Source of the DNA: Euborellia annulipes
Lineage: Eukaryota > Arthropoda > Insecta > Dermaptera > Anisolabididae
Assembly (NCBI GenBank): GCA_023213315.1
Contig: JAKCPI010001912.1
Coordinates: forward strand, 186,001-250,000
Reading direction: 5' to 3'
Length of the DNA: 64,000 nucleotides
A program made the translations under genes and the position numbers. The first letter of the stretch is position 1, and the number at the start of each line of letters is the position of its first letter. Of the stretch, positions 1 to 10,842 are shown one piece after another. Below the pieces are notes generated by a model that did no database searches, had not been told where the DNA came from, and was given only the letters and a program-made list of their open reading frames with translations.

Positions 1-640
1 ATAAAAAATAAATTCATATAAAAATTTAGATCCCCAAAGGTTTCCAATATTTTCCAACTGAAGATGCCAAAAAAATTATGCATATATGGGCGAGCACGAA
101 TTGTATAAAAAATTTAGCTCCGAGTGAATTATTTGAGCGCAAATAAAATCAGATATGAAATCTTTGTTAAAAAAGGGCCTTTATAGAGAGCCTAGTGTGT
201 TTCTATTAATACCTATTCTAAAATTAAATATGGTGTTGATTATTATGTATTTTAAATGTTTTTGAGTGTAAGTGCCGTAGCCGCTCTTCCTGCCTTTGAG
301 TGAAATCGAAGCTTAAACTTAATAACTATACAGATATAATACAATAAAAAATAAGTACGCAGGAAAGGATATTATTTGATGTAGATACAGATCAGAGATT
401 ATAGGGACGGAATTCCCGAATGCAGCAGCCTTGTGAAAGATAAAACAATTTTTTTATTTTTATTTTACGTTTCGTGCGCTTTCTCAGGGTCAACAAATAC
501 AGTAATAATATACATAACAATGTTACTCATTTCATTTCATAGAAGACTTTTTATTAGCCTTGAGGAGGTGAGTGACAGACAGGTAAATATAGAGGAAGAG
601 GAATGAGGCATTAATGGGAATAATTAAAAATAATACCAAC

Positions 641-2698
641 CCATAGAAAGATGTCGAGACGTGCCAAGAAGTACATATATTAGGACTGGGAAAAATGCCA
701 TATAAATGCCTACAACGGGTTCAACATTGGCGAGCAAAGAATAGGCCATACCTGCAATGTTCATATCATTAGTAAAGAGCAACACAAATAACAAATTACT
801 GTACTAAATAAGTACCCCAAAATAAGTAACGAATCTTTCAGTCAGATTACAATTTAATTTTTAAATAATATTTACATACTTTTTTAATATTGTCTTAAAA
901 ACTTGGGATTTATGAAATTTTTTACCCGCAGGGGGGCAGTGAAGAGTCGCAAATGTAACAAATAAATTATTATTGTTAGATAAGTTTAAATTCTTGAATA
1001 ATAATTATAAGATTTATGCACAAGGAAGGAAGCAGGTGCAGCCAAAATTAAAGCCTCCGATTTTGTTACAATTAATGAGACGTTTCGAGAAAACTTTATT
1101 TCCTCATCATCAGTCTTTCCTACACAAGAAATACATAATATAACACATTAATATAGAATAGATAGAATGTGTTATATTATGTATTTCTTGTGTAGGAAAG
1201 ACTGATGATGAGGAAATAAAGTTTTCTCGAAACGTCTCATTAATTGTAACAAAATCGGAGGCTTTAATTTTGGCTGCACCTGCTTCCTTCCTTGTGCATA
1301 AATCAACAGCCACGTACTTCATTGATTATAAGATTTAGCTAATGTATTGAAATGTTGAAATGATAATATTGATATATTTGCAATTTGAAACTGCTTATAA
1401 AATAGAGTCTATGTTAGTGGATGCATACACTCATTAATCAAAACATAATAATCGTGTTTTTTTTCACGCTTTTATTGGTGACATTAGTAAATGAAATACC
1501 TGTAGGGCATTGACTAGTAAGTGTATGCATATACGAAATTCAAAATTATAAATAGGTTTTTAAACAAACTGAATTTTAAAAAAATAGGGGGAACTTCAAA
1601 AAGTTTAAGAAGCACTGCTCTATAGGAACCCAAGCAACATATCGTTAAAAAAAAAACAAAATTGTGATGTTGGACGAATTTTCCCTCCGAGAGCTACTCG
1701 CTTTGCAATCTCCGATACCCATTATATTCGGTAATTATTATACTAAGGTATTTATCAAAAGTGTTGCAAATGTCATAGCTCTCTCCTACTTTTTAAAGAT
1801 AGCAGCTTTACATGAGATGGATCTTGAAAAAGGTATTAATGATAGAAAAAAACTTATATAACAAAATTTTGGCAATTTAAATAAAAAAGATTATATCCTT
1901 TATTTTTTCCTTATTACTTCGAGAGGAAATTATCAGGTTTTCCCTAATCTAAAGATTTAGAATATAACTATTTTATTTCAAGAAGAGGAAGATTTATTGC
2001 GGTTTTTGACCAAGGTGTTATGGTTCAAGAAAACAATAAAAATAGTAATTTATTGTTGTGTGCTTTATTCTAGGTCTGGCGACTGGCTAGCATCAGTTTC
2101 GGTTGACCAACAACTAATTTAGTTAGTTAATTTAGTAAATTAAAAAATAAAATGTATTTTGCAGGCCTGATGGTGGTAGTTGGGCTACCGAAACTGATGC
2201 TAGCCAGTCGCCAGACCTAGAATAAAGCACACAACAATAAATTACTATTTTTATTGTTTTCTTGAACCACAACAGCTTGGTCAAAAACCGCAAAATCTTC
2301 CTCTTCTTGAAATACTATTGGTAATTGCGCTAATCCAACAAAAAATATTTTTGTAAATATAAATACCTTGAGGAATATGCATTATTGCCACAGTGAATCC
2401 AGCTATAAAATCTTTGAAAAGACCCGTCCGCCAGTTATAATTAGGAAGCCATTCTAGGATTGGAATAAGTGAATAAATAGTTCGCCTAGGATGACATTTT
2501 CTTTTTGTGATATATTCTCTAACATCTGGAATTGAAAGAGTTTTGGAATTTAATAGCCAATGTATAGTTATTTCAAAAAATACTTTACTTTTCTTTTGAG
2601 GCTTTCGGTACTGGAAATGACGATCAAAACTGGACTGAATGCAAGGATGGCCGGGGAAAGTTTTCGACTCTGGAAGGAGATCATACGTGGTTTCATCT
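641..2698 (-). CDS. SLC26-family anion transporter, partial (two exons; continues past left edge)
   Basis: Two exons are readable. The upstream one, 2698/2696 down to 2367, encodes a cytosolic N-terminus leading into [18 protein letters not shown] and AIMHIPQ. The next, 751-641, begins [20 protein letters not shown] and contains GTSRHLSMG. The join is in phase (CAA G / GT ATG) and recreates the conserved SLC26/SulP block HIPQGMAYxLLA...P..GLY..FFP...Y...GTSRH.S.G, which covers the first transmembrane helices. Family knowledge: SLC26 proteins exchange sulfate, chloride, bicarbonate or oxalate across membranes, with 12-14 helices and a C-terminal STAS domain; those parts would lie to the left of the window. 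Donors are CAAG/GTATTT and ATGG/GTTGGT. The member cannot be assigned. A 341-bp palindromic element (1974-2314) sits just inside the intron between the exons. Confidence 0.85.
1017..1324. mobile_element. Palindromic Penelope-like short element with 13-bp target duplication (copy 1)
   Basis: Arms of about 135 nt (about 1017-1149 and 1167-1301) are near-perfect inverted copies separated by about 17 nt. Direct repeats ATTATAAGATTTA flank it at 1004-1016 and 1325-1337. The right end alone carries an extension of about 25 nt with no partner on the left. Each arm contains CTGATGA, a 7-bp stem GAGGAAA/TTTTCTC and GAAACGTC (plus strand 1202-1236; mirrored on minus 1113-1082). Confidence 0.75.
1974..2314. 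mobile_element. Palindromic short element inside the SLC26 intron (copy 2)
   Basis: Inverted arms of about 130 nt (1974-2104 and 2185-2314) surround an 80-nt spacer. Near the spacer/right-arm junction, 2167-2194 reads CTGATGG, stem GGTAG / CTACC around TTGGG, then GAAAC, the same layout as in the other palindromes. Only a 6-bp ACTATT direct repeat (1967-1972, 2314-2319) is a candidate target duplication, so the ends are uncertain. Confidence 0.6.
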
Positions 2699-5600
2699 CT
2701 GAAAGAATGAAGAGATAATTATTTAAAAAACAGATTAAGGGAGACGATTTGGCAAGAATTAATTTACACTAAGCTAATTCTTTTTATTCTCATTAATAGA
2801 GATAGTATTATCTTAGTCTTTTCTAAAGCTATCCTATATAGATATTAAGCATTAATTTATATCATATGCGATTAATTTTATCCAGGCATATTTATTTATA
2901 TCAATTGAGTCTTTAAAGGGCCAATAAAATTTAACTAATATGAAGTGGGGCGAAATGAAAATTTAAATTCTCTTGAAGACATTATTTTCTTATAAGCTCA
3001 AAAATTAATACTTTTTATTTAAAAACTGCCCCTCTCAGCTAAAAGAAGTTGACAATTTGGCTATCTAACCGTAATAAAATTATCAAAAAAATGAAATTGT
3101 ATGTGTACTTTATAAATATATTTAATATAATAAAATAAAGAAAATATGCACATAAGTTTAAGAATAATTAAAGTAGTATAATTTCGTTAGTTACTACTCT
3201 TTAGAAAGGGAAGTAATTTTTGGTTTGCCGTTAATAAAGGTTAGTAACAAAAATCAGCATTTGGTCAGCATACAAAGATTTTGCCAGCAATAAATACAAA
3301 TCAGGCTGCAACCTTTGATCAGCAAACAATCTTAAAAACCAATATGCAGGTTTTATTTTATGACAATTATTATCTCGACTCTTCTGCCCTCCTCCTAGAA
3401 TCCAGTGATTGTATTACAAATTAGATTTTTAATTAGAGTTATCCGTAAAGAAAACCGGTTTATCATTTTAATTCAAGTCATTTTAACCATGAAATAAGGA
3501 CAAATAAAAAAAAATTATATAATAATGAAATCATAATTATTAGAATAAAAAACAAACCGGTGTGCTGAATGCACGTCGTGCACGAAAGGACTACGAGAAA
3601 TGAGTTACGCCAAATTTGACAGGTGTCTTTCTTTCTCTACAAATGGAGAAAATTATTTGTTATTGGGAGTAAAATTTAATAAAAAATCATCAAATTATAA
3701 GGAAGAATAATTCTAAAATTCAATTCAATTAATAGAGTAAATATTTTAAAACTGATTCTCTTAACAAACATTGTTTTTTAACACTAAAACGCTAATTGTC
3801 AGGACATTATTAGAACATATGACATTAAACATTAAATTAACACCGACAATTTTCTCTTTTAATCATAATAATTACTAGAAGAATAAGAAATGAAGGATTT
3901 GTAAAAATGTATTAATTTAGTTAGTTATAAAGATTAAATGGTTATGATTAAAGTGAAATTGATAGATAATAACTAACACCCAGGGTTTCTATCGCCCTAA
4001 AACTTGCCTTGCGGACACGGAATCCCCATTACAAAAGTAAGGGATTCATTTTCAAATTAATTAAGTTGAAATAAACGTATACACCTTGAAAGATGTCCGT
4101 ATTGTTCTTTGACAAGGGTCGAGACATTATTAGTGTGCCCATGTCAAAAGTGTCAGATAACTCGTAACTCTTAAGTGCATTTGAGTGTCAGTGTCAATAT
4201 CTTTTTACATCACTCTAAATAAAAATTTATATTTTATCGCCGGCAGCGGATTTTTATAATTAGTAGGGATTCTCAAACTGAAACATCCACAACCAGGGGA
4301 TTGGTGGAGTATGGAAAATTTGAAAATTGACCTTCAAAAAACAGAGTTTTTTGATTAATAACAGTTGTTGTTAAACTATTGTTAGGCTTAAGAAATTTTA
4401 CATATTCATGACTTTAAGTTCAGGGCCCATCTCTTGTGGGTACGTGAATGGCGACCACGAGCTATCCGAGCTGGGACTGGCAGCTCTTAATAATAAAATT
4501 ATTAAAGAATGATTAATTTATATGCATACAAATTGTAGGCAAAAAAATAATAAGTTGATTTTTTTATAAACAGAAATTTTCAATGCTAATTTCATAAAAC
4601 TAATTAACAAAAAGATTTTATTTTTACGTATAAGACATAATTAAAATTATATTTGAATAGCAAAAAATAATTTCTCCTTACTATAATATAAATATATTGG
4701 GTTATTATAAAATATGACCTTGATTTTGGAAATATTTTAGAAAAAAATAATAGGCTATAAGTAAAAAAAGTAAAAAGGCCTGTATATTTTGATAACTTTC
4801 AAACAGGAAAAATAAACTCAAGCAATTAATTTAAAGATTAAAGGGAGATTCCGGGTCCGATTCCCATAAAATATATATGTGATCGACGACATGAAAAGGT
4901 ACAAAATCTTCACTGGGCTAAATTTCCAGAAGAGCCGATTTACTAAAAAAGTTAAAAAAAATTGATTTTTTTTTATTACTGAATCCGATTCTCTAGTTAT
5001 ATGATGAAATAATCGATTCATCTATGCATCAATATTTTATAAAAAAAAAAAAAAAAAAAAATGAAAAAACAAGTCAAAGGAGATAAGAGAAAAGGGACCA
5101 AATCTTCACATTGGTTTTTAAACCAACTAATTTTAATTAGTTTTGCTTGCAGCGCTTGAGCTAAAAAAACTTCTAAAATTCTGCTGAAAAAAAAACTTGA
5201 TTATTGCATACGGTAATTGGCAAAAAGTTTTTTTTTTTTTCTGAGGGGGGTAAATGGTATAATTAGTGGCGGAGGGGGTAATTAGTGTATGCAAATAGGT
5301 TCACAATTGGTACCCAAACCAACCATTTTATTTGAAAGAATGACTATTTCAAACCATCACAGCACTAAAAACTCTACAAAAAATAACTACAAACTTCAAA
5401 TTCATTTTTCTCAAAGCTAGATTTTTCATAACCAAAATTTTAAAAATTCATATCTTCCAAACAAAAAATGATAAAAAAATTCTAAAAATACCGGCTTGTG
5501 TTCTGTACAGAAAGCGTAAAAACTCAATTTTGACCCCGATGAAGATTTGGTACCTTTTCATGTGGACGGTCACATATTATTAATAATAAAAATTTTTCTA

Positions 5601-6300
5601 TTTCTTTAATGTCTTTACGGCATGTGAGGCCATTGTCTATTTGATTTAATCGATTAGTATTTTGTAATTCTATATTAATAGATAAAATGCTATATTTCCT
5701 TAAAGAAAGAAAGTAAAATTAATGGAATCGTAATTTACTAAAACTTTATCAAGGTCTTGGGAGAATAAAAAATTTACAATACGAATAATTTATTTTATTT
5801 TTTTCTAATATTTTACATATCAGAAAATTTCCTCATTTATTTATATCTTTGTTTTATTGGCTATTTATTTGTATTTTCTGGAAAATAAAATAATTATGCC
5901 GTCCTGACGCAAAACTTTATTGTCTTCCTACAAAAATACAAAAAGAAGAGAAATGTTATTTATATCATATTAATGGAGAGGTCAAGTTTAACCGAGTTCG
6001 CCCCTGTGGCCTCGAAATTTTACTCTTTTCAACTAAAATCTTTTATAGCTAGTTCGATTCATGCCCCTAAAAGCATTACGAAACGCTGCCTGCATCCACT
6101 CCACTCCTGTTGAGCTAGTGAGGCTCACATCTGCCCGGAAGAGCAATAACCTCATCCAGGAACAAGAAAAAGACTGTCGGCGCATCTATGTACATCTAGG
6201 CTCAACACATTTGAACAGATCTGACCATTTTCCTCCTACCTTCTTCTTCGCTTCTCTAGTTGTTATTCATTGAGCTCTAAATAAATAAAATAAATGAAAA

Positions 6301-6602
6301 TACATTCCAACCCCTCTTAACCGGCCTAGTCGGATCCGAGACTCTGGCCGGATACTCGTTTGGCCGGTTAATCCGAAGAGAAAAATTGATTTGATTACAT
6401 TTTCATCACATGTTTTCGTTTAGCCATATCTCTTAATATATAAATAGAGTGGAAAGCAAGCGAGTAAACAAACTTGGGAACTCCTTCCCCTCCCTTTTCA
6501 CACCACACAGTTTAATTAAAATACAAAAAAGTATGTATGATAAATATATGTAGTTTATATTACTCATGGGATAGACCGGTTAATCCGAGGGGTTGTACTG
6601 TA
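6301..6602. mobile_element. Pogo/Tigger-like MITE
   Basis: The left end TACATTCCAACCCCTCTTAA and the right end, which on the other strand reads TACAGTACAACCCCTCGG, are inverted copies followed by TTAACCGG-like sequence. This matches the pogo/Tigger terminal pattern (CAGTA.AACCCCTC..TTAACCGG), with TA at each edge. It is about 300 bp and has no transposase. Confidence 0.65.
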
Positions 6603-7734
6603 GATAAACAATTTTAAAAGAATATGAATTTTAAATTAGCGGTGAATTTCGGGATTAAGGGCCCGAGGCGTTTGCGTTTTTCTGGGCTCCCGCTTGAAAA
6701 GAATAGAATTTATTTATTATATAATTACTTTCAAAAGAATCATTTATACTTTTCTAAAAACAAAAAACGAACTGAATATCAATTTTATTTAATCCTTGTT
6801 AAGATAATTGTTTGACATTGAATATACTATTTAATCTAGCACAAATAGAAGTTGAAAGAACTTCAAGTGTTGTTTTTTCTTCTCCCCTCAAATGAGATTT
6901 TAATTGAAAAAATTCGGTCAATGAAAGAAACTGGAATCTGATTATATAAAACAAATTAGTTTGTTTTTATAAGTCGGCCATCTATTGTATTAAACTCCAA
7001 TATACTGTATATATATGGTTTCTTTAGAGTTAATAAAACTTAACTTATTACGTAAAATACTTTATACAATATAATCATTAATGAAAATCATAATTTTTTT
7101 TAATAATCCACCAAAGTAATCACCATTTATAAGATGATTTTTTTTTTTGTTTTCATGATTTATCAATATTTAAAGAATGTATTCCAAAGTGAAAAAAGAG
7201 GATATAACTTGATAGTTGGGCGATTATTATCATCGATGAGATTTATCTTATCAGATTTGTTTGCTTACTTACATTTGAATATATTATATTATGCAGAAAC
7301 AACAATAATCATAAATGTATTTTTTTTTAAATTTTAAATATAATTCAAGATAATGGGGATTTAAAATTTTCAGTCAATATTTGGTTCAAACTTTAAACTT
7401 TATTTAAGGGCTCAGGGAATTAAAGCCTGCGTGTCAGCTTCCAGTTTTCAGTCAGTTTATGCGAACTAACTGACGTCCATACCCACAATGTGATTAAAAG
7501 TTTGTTTAGAAAAAAAAAATCTTATCAATTAGTAAAAAATAAATTTGAGAAAAAATAGATAGATATCTTGAAAAAGAAGGGTTTTAAAAAAAAAAAAAAA
7601 AAAAAATAAAGAAATAAAAAAAAAACCCCCAAAAAAAAAAAAAGGGGGGATTTCGAGATATTAATATTTTGGTTGTTTAACATCATCAGCATTAACACAT
7701 TTTAAAATTCTCATTGAGCAATTCAAATAGGGTT

Positions 7735-9145
7735 GCCACCAGCGACAGGCAAGTGCGGAACAAAGAAATTGTACTGTGTGTTTATTAAAGCTTTTGTGGT
7801 TTGAAATATTATTATTAGGAGAATTTTTAATTATAGACCACATTTTTGTATTAAATATTTATTAAAAATATATAAATACTGTACAACGTTTCAACTGCTT
7901 ATTCTGCAGCCGTTATCAAGCACTGTGCACTTGCTCCGACTCAAGTGAACTGACTGTCACAGTGCTTAATAATGGCTGCAGAATAAGCAGTTGAAACGTT
8001 GTACAGTATTTATATATTTTTAATAAATATTTAATACAAAAATGTGGTCTATAATTAAAAATTCTCCTAATAATAAAATTGTACTGTGCTTTGATAATAA
8101 ATCTTTTGGTTGGAGTTCCAAGAAAGGCAGAGCTCTGCTAGTAATAATTAGCCAGCCAAACTATACACAGGATAATAAAATAAAAAAAATTGTTTTCTAT
8201 ATTAAACAAAGTTAGTCACTACTTTATAATAAAGTATTGTACGTTATTTCGGGTAATTATACTCTATACTTTACGAGAACAATAAAGTACGCAATAATAC
8301 AAAAATGTGGCAGGCACCCTAAAGGCAAATCTAATTTTTTACATAAAATACAATTTTCTTTTTGTCAATTTATTGTAATATAAAAAAATTAAATATACTG
8401 AGTCGACTTCGCGGGATTTTCGGGCCTCGGGAATTAAACGCATAGGTCGAGACTTTCCCGCTCAAATCGGGATGTTTGACACCCCTCTACTAAGCGACAA
8501 GTTTCAAATGCCAAAAGCCGTTTTTCAAAATTTCAAAAAAGTTAAAGATGAAGAAAATGCGCTGTCTAGTCAGAAATTATTTAGACACTCAGAGGGTAAG
8601 CCAAGGGGGGGGGGGGGGGGTATGGGATTCAAAATTTAATTAATGGAGAAATGTAGAGCTAAAATTTTAAACGATGTTAGATATTATAAAAAATATTTTA
8701 TATTCTTTCAAATGTATTCACACCACTCTCTCCCCTTCTGGCTACGAGCCTGTAATACCCATATTTAATTTATTTTTGTAATAAATTTTAAAAGCTCTCG
8801 TAATATTGAATATTTTTTCATATTAATAATAATAATTTTTTTTTTTTAATTTCTCTTTTTCTTTTGATTATCGAGTAAAAGTAAATAGCTCTACTCTTAT
8901 CGAACTTTGATATACCCTGGTATTTATTATTTACCTAAATGAGAATTTGATGAATAAATTTCTTGAGATAAATGACTTAATATAGGAAACAATATTTTTT
9001 ATTTGATTATTTTATTATCCTGTGTATAGTCTGGCTCGCTAATTATTACTAGCAGAGCTCTGCCTTTCTTGGAACTCCAACCAAACCAAAGATTTATTAT
9101 CAAAGCACGGTACAATTTCTTTGTTCCTCATTTGCCTGTCGCGTA
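7735..9145. mobile_element. Older inverted-repeat element, left arm split by a later insertion
   Basis: The left arm (7735-7778 plus 8076-about 8190) and right arm (about 9002-9145) are inverted copies. Both contain GACAGGCAA, GAACAAAGAAATTGTAC, the GATAATAAATC segment and a CAGAGCTCTGC palindrome, and they end near TATTATCCTGTGTATAGT. The 800-bp interior is AT-rich with a G tract and no ORF. The left arm is interrupted by the palindromic element at 7779-8075. Confidence 0.6.
7779..8075. mobile_element. Palindromic Penelope-like short element, 13-bp target duplication (copy 3)
   Basis: This 297-bp palindrome has arms that include ACAACGTTTCAACTGCTTATT and its inverse. It is flanked by AAATTGTACTGTG at 7766-7778 and 8076-8088. 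The uninterrupted opposite arm of the host repeat (9106-9118, minus strand) shows the same 13 bases once, with one change, so it serves as an empty site. The left end alone has an extension of about 28 nt (TTTATTAAAGCTTTTGTGG...). The stem GGCTGC/GCAGTT followed by GAAACGTTGTA occurs in both arms. Confidence 0.8.
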
Positions 9146-10793
9146 TCTCAAACCTTTTTTGCCCGAATCATGCACCTACTTTTATATACAGACTCCGTAT
9201 GATTTCTTGGATGTGAAGATGAAAACAGCATTATGATGCTGGTGAGGCATCGCGGGCTGAAACCTCCACGTGCAAAGAACGAAGAAAGACACGCAACAGA
9301 CAAAGGCAACGTGGCTCAAGTCTTTTGAGCTAACAGTTTAAATATTTTTAATGTGAGCTATACTTATTTATATAAATATTAGTCAATGAGGATATTATTT
9401 AACCGCAAGGATGTCTAAAGAAAGTGCAAATAGTTACTAGTATACTATTTATAGAGATTTAATATGCAAAAATATAATCACGAAATATACATAATCGTCA
9501 ATTTTTTCTTTTCGATTTTTTATTAGACCTCTATCGAATCAAGAGTCATTTGGAATTGTCTGTGTGTGTGTGTGTGAACACGATAACTTAAAAAAGTAAC
9601 GAGTTGGATGAAATTTGTTGTTTCTTACTCGGTACAATTGTAGATTAGTGTCAATTTTGGAAGCGGAAGTGCTACTTCACCTAATACGATTTCCAAAAAT
9701 TTCGAAATTTGCACTTTTTGTCATATTATGATAAATTACATTATTTTAAAGAGTTATTTTTTTTTTTCAAAAACTGAGGTAATCACCCTTTGAGAAAATC
9801 GAGAGCAACTCACTCCATATTTTATTTTTCCCTATTTTTAAACCATTAGAATTAATTAATAATAGTTTTTACAACTTTCTGAAAACTAGACGGTTAAGAA
9901 GGGGGCGGGAGTTATCTACAAATAATTGTTAAAAGTTGTTATACCTTAATTACTATCTACTTAATTTACTACTGGAAATAAAGATAATACGTATTGGCAA
10001 AATATTCAGATAAATTATTTTTACGACTTTTTCCTACATAAACATGAATTGTTCATAAATTTATATAATTAGCTGCTCAGTCCTCCTGCGGTCAATGATA
10101 AAAGCGAAAGAACTGCTTTAAAACGATGAGCTATAAAAGGTAGAAATGGTCATTTCTTTTGCTTATAATATTAAATGAATTTAATTGCAATTTTTATGAT
10201 AATTATTCTTTTGTTTATAAATTTAAATGGCTATTAGCAATGCTCAAGACCAATTAGTAAAGCTGTAAAAAATTTGAATACCAAAGTTGGATATCATTTT
10301 GTTCTTGCAGACTTTATGTTATGCAAGGAAAAAATATTGGTCTATCCTAAGAATGGGTGTAAAAGGTGGTGGCGATAGCACGCGAAGGCTCAAAATAAAA
10401 ACAAATTAAATATATGATAAAAGTCAGCCTTGATACATAAATTAATTTGGACGGAAATAAATTGTTGATCCATAAAAAGACAATGGAAAATATTCACAAA
10501 ACTCGTTAGATAAAATTAAAGAAAAATGGGCGCTAATATTAACAATATTTATTTTTAATTATTTATAGTTGTTCCTTAAATTATTTTAAACTCTTTTTCA
10601 TAGAATTGTTCATAAACCTGTATTATTTCTGATAACTTGATCAATAGATTGATATAAATTCTGTTTCGTAATGTGAAAACTCGGCTCCCGTCCAAAGATG
10701 AAGAAATAATTGAGTAATTATTTATAGATAATCTGGCGACTTGATTTTGACTCGTAATATTGATTGACCAATTTGAAAATCCCTCCGGCCTAC

Positions 10794-10842
10794 CTGTTTT
10801 TGTCTGCCATGGCGTTGCTAAACTCGAATCACAATTTGACAT
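10794..10842 (-). CDS. Candidate first coding exon of the SLC26-type gene
   Basis: An ATG at 10842 opens a 16-codon stretch, MSNCDSSLATPWQTKT, ending ACA G at a good donor (CAG/GTAGGC). Phase 1 fits the SLC26 exon at 2.7 kb if its acceptor is the second AG (CAGAG/ATGAAACC at 2696), giving ...[16 protein letters not shown]. That would be a normal short cytosolic N-terminus for the family, and the surrounding sequence (10.8-11.1 kb) is less AT-rich than its neighbours, as near a promoter. The intron would be about 8.1 kb. The link rests only on phase, splice sites and position; another first exon could lie elsewhere. Confidence 0.35.

Larger units (their letters stand above)
2699..10793. other. 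Probable 8.1-kb SLC26 intron, repeat-rich
   Basis: No coding exon was recognised. The stretch holds the pogo-like MITE (6301-6602), the nested inverted repeats at 7.7-9.1 kb, a copy of the GTCCCAGCTCGG-type interspersed repeat near 4425-4490, poly-A/T tracts (for example 5040-5060, 7585-7645), a G tract near 8608-8621 and a short GT run near 9560. Open frames here are short and lack homology or codon bias. Confidence 0.5.

Noticed and set aside
7661..7843. Minus-strand ORF near 7.7 kb
   Set aside because: It spans the junction of two repeats and is a palindrome by-product.
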